Assembly: GCF_024464185.1 (NCBI RefSeq)
Contig: NZ_JANHAU010000005.1
Span: forward strand, 124,001 to 188,000
Length of the DNA: 64,000 nucleotides
Origin: Haloarchaeobius salinus
Lineage (GTDB): Archaea; Halobacteriota; Halobacteria; Halobacteriales; Natrialbaceae
Reading direction: 5' to 3'
Made by a program: the position numbers and the translations under genes. Each line of letters starts with the position of its first letter. The first letter of the stretch is position 1. Below are positions 9,558-19,482 of the stretch, in pieces. The notes beneath the pieces are model-generated. The model did no database searches. It was not told the origin of the DNA and worked only from the letters and a program-made list of their open reading frames with translations.

Positions 9558-11181
9558 GACAGCCGACGACCACGAGTACGACAGTGAGGAACCGCACACC
9601 GGACTCTTTCAGTGGTATCTCGAACGCCGCGCAGCGACGAGACCGGACACGCGAGCGTACACGTACTCGCCGCTGGGGCTGGTCGCGGCGACCGAATCGG
9701 CGGCGACCTGGGGCGAGTTGAACGACGCCGCGAGTCGGCTCGCCGCGCAGCTCGCAGCGGACGGGGTGGAAGCGGGGGATTTCGTGGCGACCCTGTTCCC
9801 GCCGTCGGGGCCGTTCGCCGAGGTGTACTTCGCGGCGGCGAAGCTCGGCGCGACACTCGTGCCACTGGACCTCCGGGGGAAACCCGCGGACCACCAGCAC
9901 GTCCTCGCGTCGACGGAGCCCGCCGCGTTCGTCGGCGCAGGACAGTACCGCGACACCGACTTCCAGGCGGTCCTCGAGGAGGTACCCGCGTTCGAGGGGA
10001 TCGGGTCGACGTACTGGCTGGGTGCGGACTACCACGCGGACCTCCCCGAAGCAGGAGCGTACGAGTGGACGGCGGCGGACCCCGACGGAACGCCGAAGAC
10101 CGACGACTCACCGGGCTGTACGGATCCGGATACGGGGCTGCTGGTGGTGTTCACGAGCGGGACCACCGGCGACCCGAAGGGCGCAGTGCTCTCCCATCGG
10201 AACGTCGTCTTCCAGGGGACCGCTATCTCGTCGGTCTGGGATATCGACGATTCGGACACGGTGCTCGTGCACCTGCCGACCGACCACGTGGGCGGTGCGA
10301 CGGAGCTCATGGGCAGTGCGGTCGTCGCCGGCGCTGACGTGGTGTTCCTGGACGCCTTCGATCCCGGCGTCGCTCTGCAGTTGATCGAATCACGGTCCAT
10401 CTCGATGGTCGGGAACGTTCCCGCGATGTGGGGGATGCTGTTCAACCACGACGACTTCGCCGAGACCGACCTCTCGTCGCTGGACGTCGCGGTGGTCGCC
10501 GGGCAGGCACCCTCCGAGGACATCCTGGCCGGGATGGCGCAGGCGGCGACGCATGCGGTCACCGGCTGGGGGCTCACGGAGACGGCTGGGTTCGTGACCC
10601 TCACCGAGCTCGGGACGCCGGTCTCCGAGATGACCACGACTGTCGGGAAGCCGTTCCCGGGCTTCGACGTCCGCACCGTAGCGGACGGCGAGTTCCTCCC
10701 GGAGGGGGAGACGGGAGAGATCGTGGTCCGTGGCGACGGCGTCATGGACCGGTTCCTCACCGCGGAGCAGACGGAGGGGGCGTTCGTGGAAGGAGAGTGG
10801 GTCCGGACCGGCGACCTCGGCTTCGTCGACGACGACGGGCACGTCCGGCTGCGCGGCCGCAAGAAGAACATGTACATCTCCGGGGGCTACAACGTGTACC
10901 CACCGGAGGTCGAGGCGGTGCTGACCGACCACGAGGCGGTCGAGCAGGCGATGGTCATCGGTGTCGCGGACGACACCTGGGGTGAGGCCGGACACGCGTT
11001 TGTCCTCAGAACGCCCGGGAGCGACCTCACGGCGGCCGGTGTCGAGGAGTACGGCGAGCAGGAGCTCGCGGACTACAAACAGCCCGTCGAGTACACCGTC
11101 GAGGACGAGCTGCCGTTGACCGCCCTCGGGAAGATCGACCGCCAGCAGATCATCGAGAGCTACGACTTGGACCCGGTCTGA
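9550..11181 (+). CDS. AMP-dependent acyl-CoA synthetase/ligase
   Basis: A 543-residue member of the ANL adenylate-forming superfamily. The AMP-binding P-loop VVFTSGTTGDPKGAVLSH is at about residues 199-216. The A5-like GWGLTETAG and A8-like VRTGDLGFVDDDGHVRLRGR motifs follow. The C-terminal catalytic lysine is in LTALGKIDR near residue 533. It should activate a carboxylic acid to its CoA ester. It overlaps the MaoC gene by 8 nt, so the pair probably activates and then hydrates or dehydrates an acyl-CoA. The acid cannot be named. Confidence 0.92.
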   Translation: MTETADDHEYDSEEPHTGLFQWYLERRAATRPDTRAYTYSPLGLVAATESAATWGELNDAASRLAAQLAADGVEAGDFVATLFPPSGPFAEVYFAAAKLGATLVPLDLRGKPADHQHVLASTEPAAFVGAGQYRDTDFQAVLEEVPAFEGIGSTYWLGADYHADLPEAGAYEWTAADPDGTPKTDDSPGCTDPDTGLLVVFTSGTTGDPKGAVLSHRNVVFQGTAISSVWDIDDSDTVLVHLPTDHVGGATELMGSAVVAGADVVFLDAFDPGVALQLIESRSISMVGNVPAMWGMLFNHDDFAETDLSSLDVAVVAGQAPSEDILAGMAQAATHAVTGWGLTETAGFVTLTELGTPVSEMTTTVGKPFPGFDVRTVADGEFLPEGETGEIVVRGDGVMDRFLTAEQTEGAFVEGEWVRTGDLGFVDDDGHVRLRGRKKNMYISGGYNVYPPEVEAVLTDHEAVEQAMVIGVADDTWGEAGHAFVLRTPGSDLTAAGVEEYGEQELADYKQPVEYTVEDELPLTALGKIDRQQIIESYDLDPV

Positions 11182-11800
11182 CTCCAGCAGGCGGACTTTC
11201 TCCAGACGACTGTCGGGTGCCATATCGAGTCGATATGACGGTGGCGCATCGACCGGGAGGCGATCGAACCTCACCGCGGACAGGCGACGTCAGTGGCTGT
11301 ATTCGATGCTGCCGTCCCGATTCCGTTCGAGCCCGGATACACGAGCGGCAGGACTGACCGTGTCGACTTGGTATGACAGCCAGCAGAGTTATCGTGGTCG
11401 GGTGGCAAATTTTACCTGGATGGACCGGAGGGGGTCTGTCCGGGGAACGAATCAGACTCATTTCCGATTCCAAACGACACGGCCGAACCCCTCGCCTACT
11501 CCCCCACCTTCGACGGGAGAAGACCGACAGTCGGCGTCCGGTCCGTCGTCCTGGGCACGAACTCCGATGAGAAAGAGCTGGCGCTCTCCCCGGACAGACC
11601 CGAAACGACCGGGGTCTCGCCCTCCCCGCGTCGCCACCGGTAGGGACGGACCGAATGCGCTTCTCGCCAGACACTCAACCTCGACGAGCGGTTCCTCGAA
11701 CGAGGGTCGTGACACTCGGCACGGTCGATGCCGACCAGAAGACGGCAGTCGACGCCGGCCTGCACAACACCTATGATTTCACCGTGCAAATTGCTAGCGT
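11182..11800. other. Intergenic region of about 620 nt, no supported gene
   Basis: Several overlapping open frames on both strands lack family features or typical acidic composition. The stretch carries the formamidase promoter near its right end (CTATGATTT around 11770). It may be decayed coding DNA, but I could not identify a source gene. Confidence 0.35.
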
Positions 11801-13105
11801 ATGTCGGAACACATCCACGAGACGCTCGAGGTCGACGAGTTCACGCTCGGACTCGTCGGGCCGGACCAGGAGTGGGCGGGAACTGTCGCCGACGGCGGGA
11901 CCGTGAAGACGCACACGCCGGCCGGCTGCTGGGGACCGATGATCACGCCGTCCTTCCGCGGCGGCCACGAGGTCACACGCCCGATCTTCGTCGAGAACGC
12001 GGAGCCGGGCGACGCCCTGGTCGTCAGGATCAAGGACGTCGAGGTGACCAGTCTCGCGACCAGTACAGGCAGTATGGCCGAACGGGAGGGTGCGTTCGGT
12101 GACGACCCGTTCGTCGACCACCGGTGTCCGGAGTGTGGCGCTGAATGGCCCGAGACGATAGTCGAGGGAACCGGCGAGGATGCGATCCGGTGTGCCGAGT
12201 GTGGCGCGAACGCGTCCTCGTTCGGGTTCGAGTACGGCTACACCGTCGTCTTCGACGACGACCGGACGGTCGGCATCACCGTCGGCTCCGAGGGCGCACA
12301 CGACCTGGCCGAGCGCGCCGACGAGGCGATGGCGCTCCCCGAGAACTCACGGCAGCACCCGATCCTGTTGTACGAGCCCGACGAGATGCCGGGGACGCTC
12401 GGCCGCCTCCGGCCGTTCATCGGCAACATCGGGACCACACCGGCGGTCGAACTCCCCGACTCGCACAACGCCGGTGACTTCGGACAGTTCCTCATCGGTG
12501 CCGAACACGACTGGGGGCTGGCGGACGAGACCGAACTCGAGGCCCGGACGGACGGGCACATGGACTCGAACGAGGTGCGTCCCGGCGCGACGCTGATCTG
12601 CCCGGTGCGCGTCGAAGGCGCAGGGCTGTACGTCGGCGATCTCCACGCGAACCAGGGCGATGGCGAGCTCTCGCTCCACACGACCGACGTGAGCGGGAAG
12701 ACCGAACTCGAGGTCGAGGTCATCAAGGGGCTCGACCTCGACGGGCCCATGCTCCTGCCGAACGAGGCCGACCTGCCACACATCGCGAAGCCGTACTCCG
12801 GGGCCGAGCGCGAGGCCGGGCAGGCACTCGCCGACGAGTACAACGTCGAGACGCTGCACGACGCGGCACCGGTCCAGTTCATCGGCTCCGGCGCGACGAT
12901 CAACGATGCGACGGAGAACGCGTTCGACCGGGCGAGTTCGCTGTTCGGGATCACCGAGGGCGAGGTGCGCTCACGCTGTACCTTCACCGGCGGCGTCGAG
13001 ATCGCACGGCTCCCGGGAGTCGTCCAGTTGACCATGCTCGCACCGACGGCGCTGCTGGAGGAGGTCGGGCTCGCGGAGACGGTCCGGGAGCAGTACGGTC
13101 TCTGA
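11801..13105 (+). CDS. Acetamidase/formamidase (FmdA_AmdA family) with CxxC insertion
   Basis: A 434-residue amidohydrolase of the FmdA/AmdA family, which hydrolyses formamide or short-chain amides to ammonia and acid. Family motifs include GPMITPSFRGGHEV near the N-terminus, IGNIGTTPAV around residue 208, and VYVGDLHANQGDGEL-like YVGDLHANQGDGE around 276-288. Residues about 109-131 hold two Cys pairs, RCPECGAEW and RCAECGAN, forming a small zinc-ribbon-like insertion that I would not expect in the core fold. It converges with the MoaD-like gene (13 nt gap). Confidence 0.9.
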   Translation: MSEHIHETLEVDEFTLGLVGPDQEWAGTVADGGTVKTHTPAGCWGPMITPSFRGGHEVTRPIFVENAEPGDALVVRIKDVEVTSLATSTGSMAEREGAFGDDPFVDHRCPECGAEWPETIVEGTGEDAIRCAECGANASSFGFEYGYTVVFDDDRTVGITVGSEGAHDLAERADEAMALPENSRQHPILLYEPDEMPGTLGRLRPFIGNIGTTPAVELPDSHNAGDFGQFLIGAEHDWGLADETELEARTDGHMDSNEVRPGATLICPVRVEGAGLYVGDLHANQGDGELSLHTTDVSGKTELEVEVIKGLDLDGPMLLPNEADLPHIAKPYSGAEREAGQALADEYNVETLHDAAPVQFIGSGATINDATENAFDRASSLFGITEGEVRSRCTFTGGVEIARLPGVVQLTMLAPTALLEEVGLAETVREQYGL

Positions 13106-13118
13106 CAGGGGGTGTCGG

Positions 13119-13379
13119 TCACCCACCACGCATCGCAGGGAAGATCTTCACCTCGTCGTGCTTCGACACGGGCTGGTCCCACGTCGCCTTCTCATCGTCG
13201 ACCATCACACGGACGCTCGGTCGGAGGCCGCCGTCGTCGTCGACGAGCTGTGAGGCAGTCCGCGGGTACTCGCCGAGGAACGCCTCGAGCAGGTCTCCGA
13301 CGGTCCCGCCATCCGCTGGAACGTCCACGACCTTCTCGCCCGTTGCGGTCCGCAATGGTCCGTACACGTACACCTCCAT
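13119..13379 (-). CDS. MoaD/ThiS-type ubiquitin-like small archaeal modifier protein
   Basis: An 86-residue beta-grasp protein. It starts MEVYVYGPLRTA and ends in FPAMRGG, with the terminal Gly-Gly needed for adenylation and thiocarboxylate or isopeptide formation. In haloarchaea such proteins act either in molybdopterin sulfur transfer or as SAMPs conjugated to target lysines. The ATG at 13379 is chosen over a longer arginine- and serine-rich extension. No E1-like or moeB gene lies next to it, so the two roles cannot be told apart here. Confidence 0.85.
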   Translation of the reverse strand: MEVYVYGPLRTATGEKVVDVPADGGTVGDLLEAFLGEYPRTASQLVDDDGGLRPSVRVMVDDEKATWDQPVSKHDEVKIFPAMRGG

Positions 13380-13639
13380 TGGCGGTGGTAGGGCCGGGTG
13401 ATACAAAGCTGTGGCTTCCCGCCGGGTTCTCATCGCCGTGAGACGAGCGACGACCAACCGGAGAGGCAGAAGGCAGTTGTGAGTAGACCCTGGAGTCCGG
13501 CGGTCCACTGTCTCGGGTCTGCTTCGGAGGAGCCTCGATGAACTGCCACTCGAGCGGTGTCTCAACGGAGCCTAACACGGGAATCCAGGTGAGCGACCAC
13601 AACACCTAATTGCAAACGTGAGATACGTGATTAGCCACC

Positions 13640-15337
13640 ATGGATCTCGTCTTTTTCTCGTACGTCGTTCTCTTCGCGCTCTCTGGTGTCGCCTGTCTCG
13701 GCAGTATTCCACGGGCACGCACGATCCAGCATCCCGGCACCCGGAGGGCGTTCGTCGCGTTTCTCGCGTCGGTTGCACTCTGGTGTGGTGGATACCTCGG
13801 CTACTTGCTCGCGCCGACTTCCACGAGTAAAACCGCCCTGTACGTCACCGGGTTCATCTTCGCGTTCGTCGCGGTCGGCGCGTGGGTATGGTTCTGTGCC
13901 GAATACACCGGCCGGTCGCTACAGAACACGCCGTTCCGCTACCCCGCACTGGCCGTGTTCCTCTTCCTCATCGGGCTCAAGATCACGAACCCGCTCCACA
14001 ACCTCTACTTCACCACGGAATGGACGACAGAGCCGTTCCCCCATCTGGCGATCAATCATCAACTGCTGTACTGGGTCGTCCTCGGGCTCTCGTACGCGGT
14101 CATCATGGTCGGGTTCTTCATGCTCGCGGAACGGCTGTACCAGACCGGGACCGATAGCCGGCCGCTCGTCATCCTCTTCGGAATCACCGGCGTCCCGGCA
14201 GTCGCGACGATCCTCAGCGAGCAGTCCGCGACACTCCTCCCCCTGATGTACGAACCACCGGGTGTCGCGGTCTTCGCTGTGGGCACCCTCTTCGTCTACT
14301 TCGACCGTTTCGAAGCGATTCGGATGACCACTGGGACGACGAGGCCGGCGATATACCTCGACCAATCGAACCGGGTACGGGACTTCAACCACGCCGCGGA
14401 GACAATCTTCCCAGGGCTTCCGGACGCGGTCGGGGAACCGATCGCCGTGGTGAGCGAGAGACTCGCCGATCACATCTCCGAGACGGAGGTTGTATCCGTC
14501 ACCGAGGACGGGGAGACCCGCTACTACGAAGTCGCCACGACACCGTTCCTCTCGGGGGAAGTGCGGACTGGACAGCTAGTGACGATCACGGACGTCACCG
14601 AGCGGGAGTCGTACCGGCGGAAACTCGAGGAGAAGACCGAACAGCTCGAGGCGCTGAACCGGGTCGTCAGACACGACATCCGAAACGATATGGCAGTGGT
14701 CCTCGGCTGGGCAGAATCGCTGGAGGACCACGTGGACGCGGAGGGAGAGGAAGCACTCGACCGTGTGATTCGCAGTTCCGAGCACATCGTAGAGCTGACC
14801 GAGACCGCACGCGCGTTCATCGAATCCCTCACGGACGACTCCGTTGCGGACCTGAAACAGGTCGACGTTCGGACGATAGTCGAGGCGGAACTGACCACTG
14901 CTCGGGAGACGCATTCAGCGGCACGCTTCGAGATCGCCGGTGAACTGCCAGCAGCCCCCGTCCAGGCGAACGAGATGCTGTCGTCGGTGTTCCGGAATCT
15001 CCTGGAGAATGCTGTCCGGCACAACGACAGCGCAACGCCCAGAGTCACGGTCAGTGGAGCGGAACACGAGGACTCCGTGCAGATACGGGTCGCAGACAAT
15101 GGTCCGGGTGTTCCGGACGACCGGAAGGAGCAGATCTTCGGGAAGGGCGAGAAAGGAATCGACAGTCCGGGGTCCGGGATCGGGCTGTACCTCGCTCACA
15201 CGCTGACGAAACAGTACGGTGGTGCTGTCTGGGTCGAAGACAACGAGCCGACCGGCGCTGTGTTCGTCGTCGAGCTTCCGCTCTACAGCGACACCGGGTC
15301 AGAGACGACACGAACCCAAACAGACCCCGCTGGATAG
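13640..15337 (+). CDS. Sensor histidine kinase with 7TM N-terminal domain
   Basis: A 565-residue sensor kinase. Residues 1-225 contain about seven membrane helices of the haloarchaeal histidine-kinase N-terminal 7TM type. A PAS-like domain spans about 230-322. The dimerisation H-box is LNRVVRHDIRNDM with the phosphoacceptor His345. The HATPase_c domain follows with an N-box (FRNLLENAVRHND), the G1 box VADNGPGVPDD and the G2 box SGIGLYLAHTL. No response regulator is adjacent, so it may signal to an orphan regulator. The ligand sensed through the membrane domain is unknown. Confidence 0.92.
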   Translation: MDLVFFSYVVLFALSGVACLGSIPRARTIQHPGTRRAFVAFLASVALWCGGYLGYLLAPTSTSKTALYVTGFIFAFVAVGAWVWFCAEYTGRSLQNTPFRYPALAVFLFLIGLKITNPLHNLYFTTEWTTEPFPHLAINHQLLYWVVLGLSYAVIMVGFFMLAERLYQTGTDSRPLVILFGITGVPAVATILSEQSATLLPLMYEPPGVAVFAVGTLFVYFDRFEAIRMTTGTTRPAIYLDQSNRVRDFNHAAETIFPGLPDAVGEPIAVVSERLADHISETEVVSVTEDGETRYYEVATTPFLSGEVRTGQLVTITDVTERESYRRKLEEKTEQLEALNRVVRHDIRNDMAVVLGWAESLEDHVDAEGEEALDRVIRSSEHIVELTETARAFIESLTDDSVADLKQVDVRTIVEAELTTARETHSAARFEIAGELPAAPVQANEMLSSVFRNLLENAVRHNDSATPRVTVSGAEHEDSVQIRVADNGPGVPDDRKEQIFGKGEKGIDSPGSGIGLYLAHTLTKQYGGAVWVEDNEPTGAVFVVELPLYSDTGSETTRTQTDPAG

Positions 15338-15359
15338 CGGTTCCCTCTGCCCAGAATGG

Positions 15360-15641
15360 TTACGACAGCGAACGTGTGATAGCTGGCACGGACCGCCGTG
15401 AGTACGTAGCAGGTCTGACCCTCCCAATCGCGTTGACTACCGTGGAGTGATGTGAGAGATCGGCCTCGCTGAGGCCGAACTTCCAGAGAATTCGTGCTAT
15501 ATCGCTCAGCAAATCGAGGCGGTCTCGATAGGATCTGTCGAGGGGAACCCGCAGACGGTGGAGGGACTCAACCGCGTAGTCGGCGATCGCAGTGTTCGCT
15601 AACCGGACCGCCTTGCTCGTGAAGCGGGAGCGTTTCGACAT
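15360..15641 (-). pseudogene. IS5-family transposase N-terminal fragment
   Basis: The frame from an ATG at 15641 gives about 76 residues that resemble the N-terminus of haloarchaeal IS5-family transposases: MSKRSRFTSKAVRLAN, then a SLHRLRVPLDRSYRDRLDLL segment and FGLSEADLSHHSTVVNAIGR. In the family this region is followed by the DDE catalytic domain, which is missing. The frame then runs into unrelated sequence and stops. I infer an old insertion-sequence relic. The match is from recalled family sequence and was not aligned. Confidence 0.6.
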
Positions 15642-15802
15642 AGAGCCTCGACGATCTCCCGCTTCGTTTCCCAATTTCTAACTGTCGAAGTCGACGCCGC
15701 CTAGTGATCCACCAGATCCCTATGGTTTATTTCACTTGGAGGATCGTGGCCCGACCAATGAGGCCCACATCGGATTCCGTGTCATCAGGTCGACCGAATC
15801 TC

Positions 15803-16669
15803 CTACTGTGTGACTGTGCCAGCGAACAGACTCAGCTCTGGGTCGGAGCCCTTTCGAGCCATAACGACGGTGTTCTGTGCCTGCTCACGGATTTCGGTCA
15901 CCTTCGAACCAAATATCAATCGTCGTAATTTCCCCTTTTGTGGTGCCCCGATGACCGTCAAATCGTGATAGGCGGATTCCTCGATTATCTCCGACGTGAC
16001 ACCGTTGCCATCGATGATGCGGGTATCTACCTCGATAGTATCAGAGATCTGTACTGCTCCTGCTTCGAGAAGCTCCTCTGCTTCTGCTCGTTTCAGTCCA
16101 GAGTTGTCCGTCTCGAGGATGTGCACGAGTTCGATCCACGCATCGTTGGCTGCGGCGAGAGAACTGGCGACGTTCACAGCGGCTCCGGAGTGTGGACCCC
16201 CGGCAATTGGAACGAGTATCGATGCAATCGATTCAGGTGAGGATCGTCCATTGACGACGACTGTATCGCAACCTGTGCGCTTGGCGATTTGTGCTTCGAT
16301 GCGCTCCGATGCATCGTCTCCCATTACGATAATGTTGATGTGGAATGTAGCTGCTGCCGTAGCAACTGTCTCGATGGGACTCGGCCCTGTGAGGGGTAGG
16401 CCGAGCACATCCACGTCGATCGAAGTGCTATCCCGGGCACGAAGAACCGTCTCGGCCACGTCACGAGTTGTTTCGTACGACGCAGTGCCGGTCCCGGTCT
16501 CGATCTCACCGATAAGTAGCTGGGTGTCTAGAGATGTCGCAATCGCCCCCGCGATACTGAGAACGGTGTCGGACTCCCGCTGAAAAAACGGGTACAGCGT
16601 TCGCGTCCTCGACGCACTCTTCGGATCACCATCCAACGGCCGGTCCTGCTCGTCTGGTGGGTCACTCAT
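15803..16669 (-). CDS. Universal stress protein (two-domain UspA)
   Basis: A 288-residue protein with two UspA-like units, each about 140 residues. The first contains INIIVMGDDASERIEAQIAK and the second LTVIGAPQKGKLRRLIFGSK, which correspond to the G-rich nucleotide-binding loop of the UspA fold. It is transcribed divergently from the Trk K+ operon. The codon composition is noticeably more A/T-rich than in the surrounding genes, and it sits next to an IS relic, so it may have been acquired. A role in controlling K+ transport is plausible from position only. Confidence 0.82.
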   Translation of the reverse strand: MSDPPDEQDRPLDGDPKSASRTRTLYPFFQRESDTVLSIAGAIATSLDTQLLIGEIETGTGTASYETTRDVAETVLRARDSTSIDVDVLGLPLTGPSPIETVATAAATFHINIIVMGDDASERIEAQIAKRTGCDTVVVNGRSSPESIASILVPIAGGPHSGAAVNVASSLAAANDAWIELVHILETDNSGLKRAEAEELLEAGAVQISDTIEVDTRIIDGNGVTSEIIEESAYHDLTVIGAPQKGKLRRLIFGSKVTEIREQAQNTVVMARKGSDPELSLFAGTVTQ

Positions 16670-16923
16670 TTCCTACCTATTTTTGCTTTGAGCATTTAGT
16701 ACTATCTCTGTTCATAGGAGCGCAATATTTGGTTCATATATTCTTCATCCACCAGAACAGACAGTTCAGAAACACATAGGTTAAGTCACTCCGGAATTCA
16801 CACCGAGACAGACTGATGATCTGCAGTCTTCGTTCCACCAGCACGGTCGACTCACCTGTCCCGGATCCGTTCGGTCGACGACCAATCCCACGTCACGCCC
16901 CCCCACGACAGGTGTAGCTCGAT

Positions 16924-17607
16924 ATGTACATCATCATCGTCGGTGCGGGCGACATCGGAACACCGCTGATCGACATCGCGACTCGGTCCGGGAACGAGGT
17001 CGTCGTCATCGAGCGTGATCCCGATAAGGCCGACCGCGTCGCGAACCAATATGACTGCCTCGTCCTCAACGCCGACGCGACGACGAAGGAGACGATCAGC
17101 GACGCCGGCGGCGAGCAGGCCGACGCGATTATCTCGACGACGGACCAGGACGCGACGAACATCATGGTGTGTCTCCTAGCTCAGGAGTTCGATATCCCCG
17201 CCATCCTTTCCGTCGTCCACAACCCCGAGCACATGGGGCTGTTCCGCCAGATCGGTGTGAACACGATGCAGAACCCACAGCAACTCATCGCGGAGTACCT
17301 CTACCGTGCCGTTGCACGACCAGCGATCGTTGATTTCATGCGAATCGGTGAGGAGGCGGAGGTGTTCGAAATCGAGGTGACGCCGGAGGCCCCGATTACA
17401 GGGAAGTCGCTGAACGAAGCCGCCGCCTCCGGACTGCTCGACGACGACATGCTCGTCGTAGCGATCGAACGGAACGGCGAAGGACACCCGATAACCCCAC
17501 GAGGGAACACCGAGATCGAGGCTGGTGATATCCTCACCGTGTACTCGGGTGTCGGGGCCGATCCAGAGATAACCGACATCTTCGGCCACCACGAGGACCG
17601 GACGTGA
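16924..17607 (+). CDS. trkA: Trk potassium uptake regulatory subunit TrkA (RCK)
   Basis: A 227-residue cytoplasmic gating protein. It has an RCK_N domain with the NAD-binding motif IIVGAGDIGTPL (residues 4-15) and the acidic ribose-binding end of strand 2 (VVVIERDPDKA). An RCK_C (TrkA_C) domain is at about 140-222, including EVTPEAPITGKSLNEA. It gates TrkH in response to nucleotides. The promoter region upstream contains ATAGGTTAAG near 16780. It is the first gene of the operon. Confidence 0.93.
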   Translation: MYIIIVGAGDIGTPLIDIATRSGNEVVVIERDPDKADRVANQYDCLVLNADATTKETISDAGGEQADAIISTTDQDATNIMVCLLAQEFDIPAILSVVHNPEHMGLFRQIGVNTMQNPQQLIAEYLYRAVARPAIVDFMRIGEEAEVFEIEVTPEAPITGKSLNEAAASGLLDDDMLVVAIERNGEGHPITPRGNTEIEAGDILTVYSGVGADPEITDIFGHHEDRT

Positions 17608-17668
17608 TGGTGACTGACGCCCACCCGTATCGAGCCGGACGAACGACCCCATACCATGTGTTCAGGAC

Positions 17669-19228
17669 ATGAACGCGTCGTACGCACCGGTTGGTCGTGA
17701 CGTCGGCCGCATGCTGCAAGCGCTCGCAGGACTGGTACTGATCACGATCCCCGTCTCGCTGGTCTGGGGGGAGTACTACGTGCTGCCAGCGCTCCTGCTG
17801 TCCGCACTCGTCCCGCTCGCGAGTGGCCGACTCCTCACGTCCGCGTTTCAGGACGCATCGGACCCGGGAAAACTCCACGGGATGATGGTCGCAGCGGCAG
17901 GCTGGTTCTCCGTCGCACTGTTCGGCTCGCTGCCGTTACTCCTGATCGCCTGGACCATTGCGCTCGATCCGGTGTACTTGGACGCCCCAGCGCTCAACGG
18001 ACGGGCCGCGTCGACGGTCGGAGCGTTCAGAAACCCGCTCAATGCGGTGTTCGAGTCGATGAGCGGGTTCACCGGGACCGGACTCACGATGACCGACGAC
18101 GAGTCGGCACTGCCGCGGACGCTACAGTGGTGGCGAACGTTCATCGAATGGATCGGCGGTGTCGGCGTCATCGTCCTGACGACCGCGATCCTCGCCCGAC
18201 CGGGGAGCGGTTCGCTGACATTGTACGAGAGCGAAGCCCGGTCCGAGAAGATCCACCCGAGTATCGTCTCGACGGTCCGGACCATCTGGTGGATCTTCCT
18301 GCTGTTCACCTTCGTCTCGATACTCGTCCTTTGGCTGGCGGGGATGCCGCTCTGGGGCGCGATCAACCACGCGATGACCGGGCTCGCCACCGGTGGGTTC
18401 TCCATCACGGACAACTCCATCGCGACGTACGACAGCGCCGTGATCGACTTCGCGCTGATCCCCGTGATGATCCTCGGTAGTATCGCCTTCCCCATCCACT
18501 ATCTGATACTGCAGGGTGACCTGAAGAACCTCTACACCGACCTCCAGACGCGATGGATGTTCGGCTTCTTCGGGGCTGGCTCATTGCTGCTCTCGGCGAT
18601 GGTGTATACCAGTGGGACCTACGACTCCTGGTTCGACGCCGTGCGGTACGGGCTGTTCCAGTTCGTCTCTGCGATGTCCTGTACCGGGTTCCAGACCGCG
18701 GTCGACTCGACGAACGTCGCCCTCGGAAAGTGGCCTGCCCAGGCACAGTTGACTGTCACATTCGGTATGGTCGTCGGGGCAGCCGCTGGCTCCACCGTGG
18801 GTGGCATCAAACTCATCCGACTCGCGACACTCGTGAAGGGAATCCGTCACCGGATCACGGACGTTTTCGTCCCCGATACGGCGGTCCGTCGGCTCCAGAT
18901 CGACGACAGGCGGCTCACCGAGGAAGAGGCGAACCGCGAGTTGGGTGAGGCAGCCATCATCTCGGTTCTCTGGTTCGTGTTCCTCGCCCTCACGACGTTC
19001 GTGCTCCTGCTGGTGCTGCCCGAGAACCAGTACACGCTGGAGAACGTCGTCTTCGAGGTCGCGAGCGCCCAGGGTAACGTCGGCCTTTCGTCCGGCATCA
19101 CCGGTCCGGGGATGCCGACAGTCGGGAAGCTCTTCTTCCTGTTCAACATGTGGATCGGTCGGCTGGAGATTATTCCCGTCCTCGTACTGCTCAGGGCGTT
19201 GTTCACCCGTGGAGGACTGTACCGATGA
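17669..19228 (+). CDS. trkH: Trk/Ktr potassium transporter pore subunit TrkH
   Basis: A 519-residue membrane protein of the TrkH/KtrB superfamily with four repeated M1-P-M2 units. The pore-loop glycines are visible in SMSGFTGTGLT, TGLATGGFSI, SAMSCTGFQTA and SAQGNVGLSSG, so all four selectivity-filter segments are present. It works with TrkA to import K+, which haloarchaea accumulate to molar levels. The stop overlaps the next start by 4 nt (ATGA), so the 72-residue protein is translationally coupled. Confidence 0.95.
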   Translation: MNASYAPVGRDVGRMLQALAGLVLITIPVSLVWGEYYVLPALLLSALVPLASGRLLTSAFQDASDPGKLHGMMVAAAGWFSVALFGSLPLLLIAWTIALDPVYLDAPALNGRAASTVGAFRNPLNAVFESMSGFTGTGLTMTDDESALPRTLQWWRTFIEWIGGVGVIVLTTAILARPGSGSLTLYESEARSEKIHPSIVSTVRTIWWIFLLFTFVSILVLWLAGMPLWGAINHAMTGLATGGFSITDNSIATYDSAVIDFALIPVMILGSIAFPIHYLILQGDLKNLYTDLQTRWMFGFFGAGSLLLSAMVYTSGTYDSWFDAVRYGLFQFVSAMSCTGFQTAVDSTNVALGKWPAQAQLTVTFGMVVGAAAGSTVGGIKLIRLATLVKGIRHRITDVFVPDTAVRRLQIDDRRLTEEEANRELGEAAIISVLWFVFLALTTFVLLLVLPENQYTLENVVFEVASAQGNVGLSSGITGPGMPTVGKLFFLFNMWIGRLEIIPVLVLLRALFTRGGLYR

Positions 19229-19443
19229 GACTCGACGAACTCCCCCTGGTCCGCTACGTCTTCGAGTCCGGCCCGGACGATCCCGTGTTCGATGCGCTCC
19301 TCCTCAGTGGCCCGCTGCTCATCGGGATACTCGCCATCGTCGGCCGGTCGCCGATTTCGGTCGGACTCGCCGTACTGTACCTGCTCGTGTTCGCTGGCTA
19401 TCTCCCGTACAACTGGTTCAGGAACCGAAGACAGGAACGGTGA
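19225..19443 (+). CDS. Small two-helix membrane protein in the Trk operon
   Basis: A 72-residue protein whose ATG overlaps the trkH stop by 4 nt. It has two hydrophobic segments (about residues 25-39 and 46-62) followed by a basic tail RNRRQER, so both ends probably sit in the cytoplasm. I recognise no family. Its strict coupling to trkH suggests an accessory or stabilising subunit of the transporter. Confidence 0.75.
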   Translation: MRLDELPLVRYVFESGPDDPVFDALLLSGPLLIGILAIVGRSPISVGLAVLYLLVFAGYLPYNWFRNRRQER

Positions 19444-19482
19444 ACAGAAATGGTTTGGCAGCACGGACCCTACGGGTACGAC

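Noticed and set aside
11306-11776. Open frames on both strands upstream of the formamidase
   Set aside because: The proteins are rich in Arg, Ser and Pro with no domain, typical of chance frames in GC-rich DNA.
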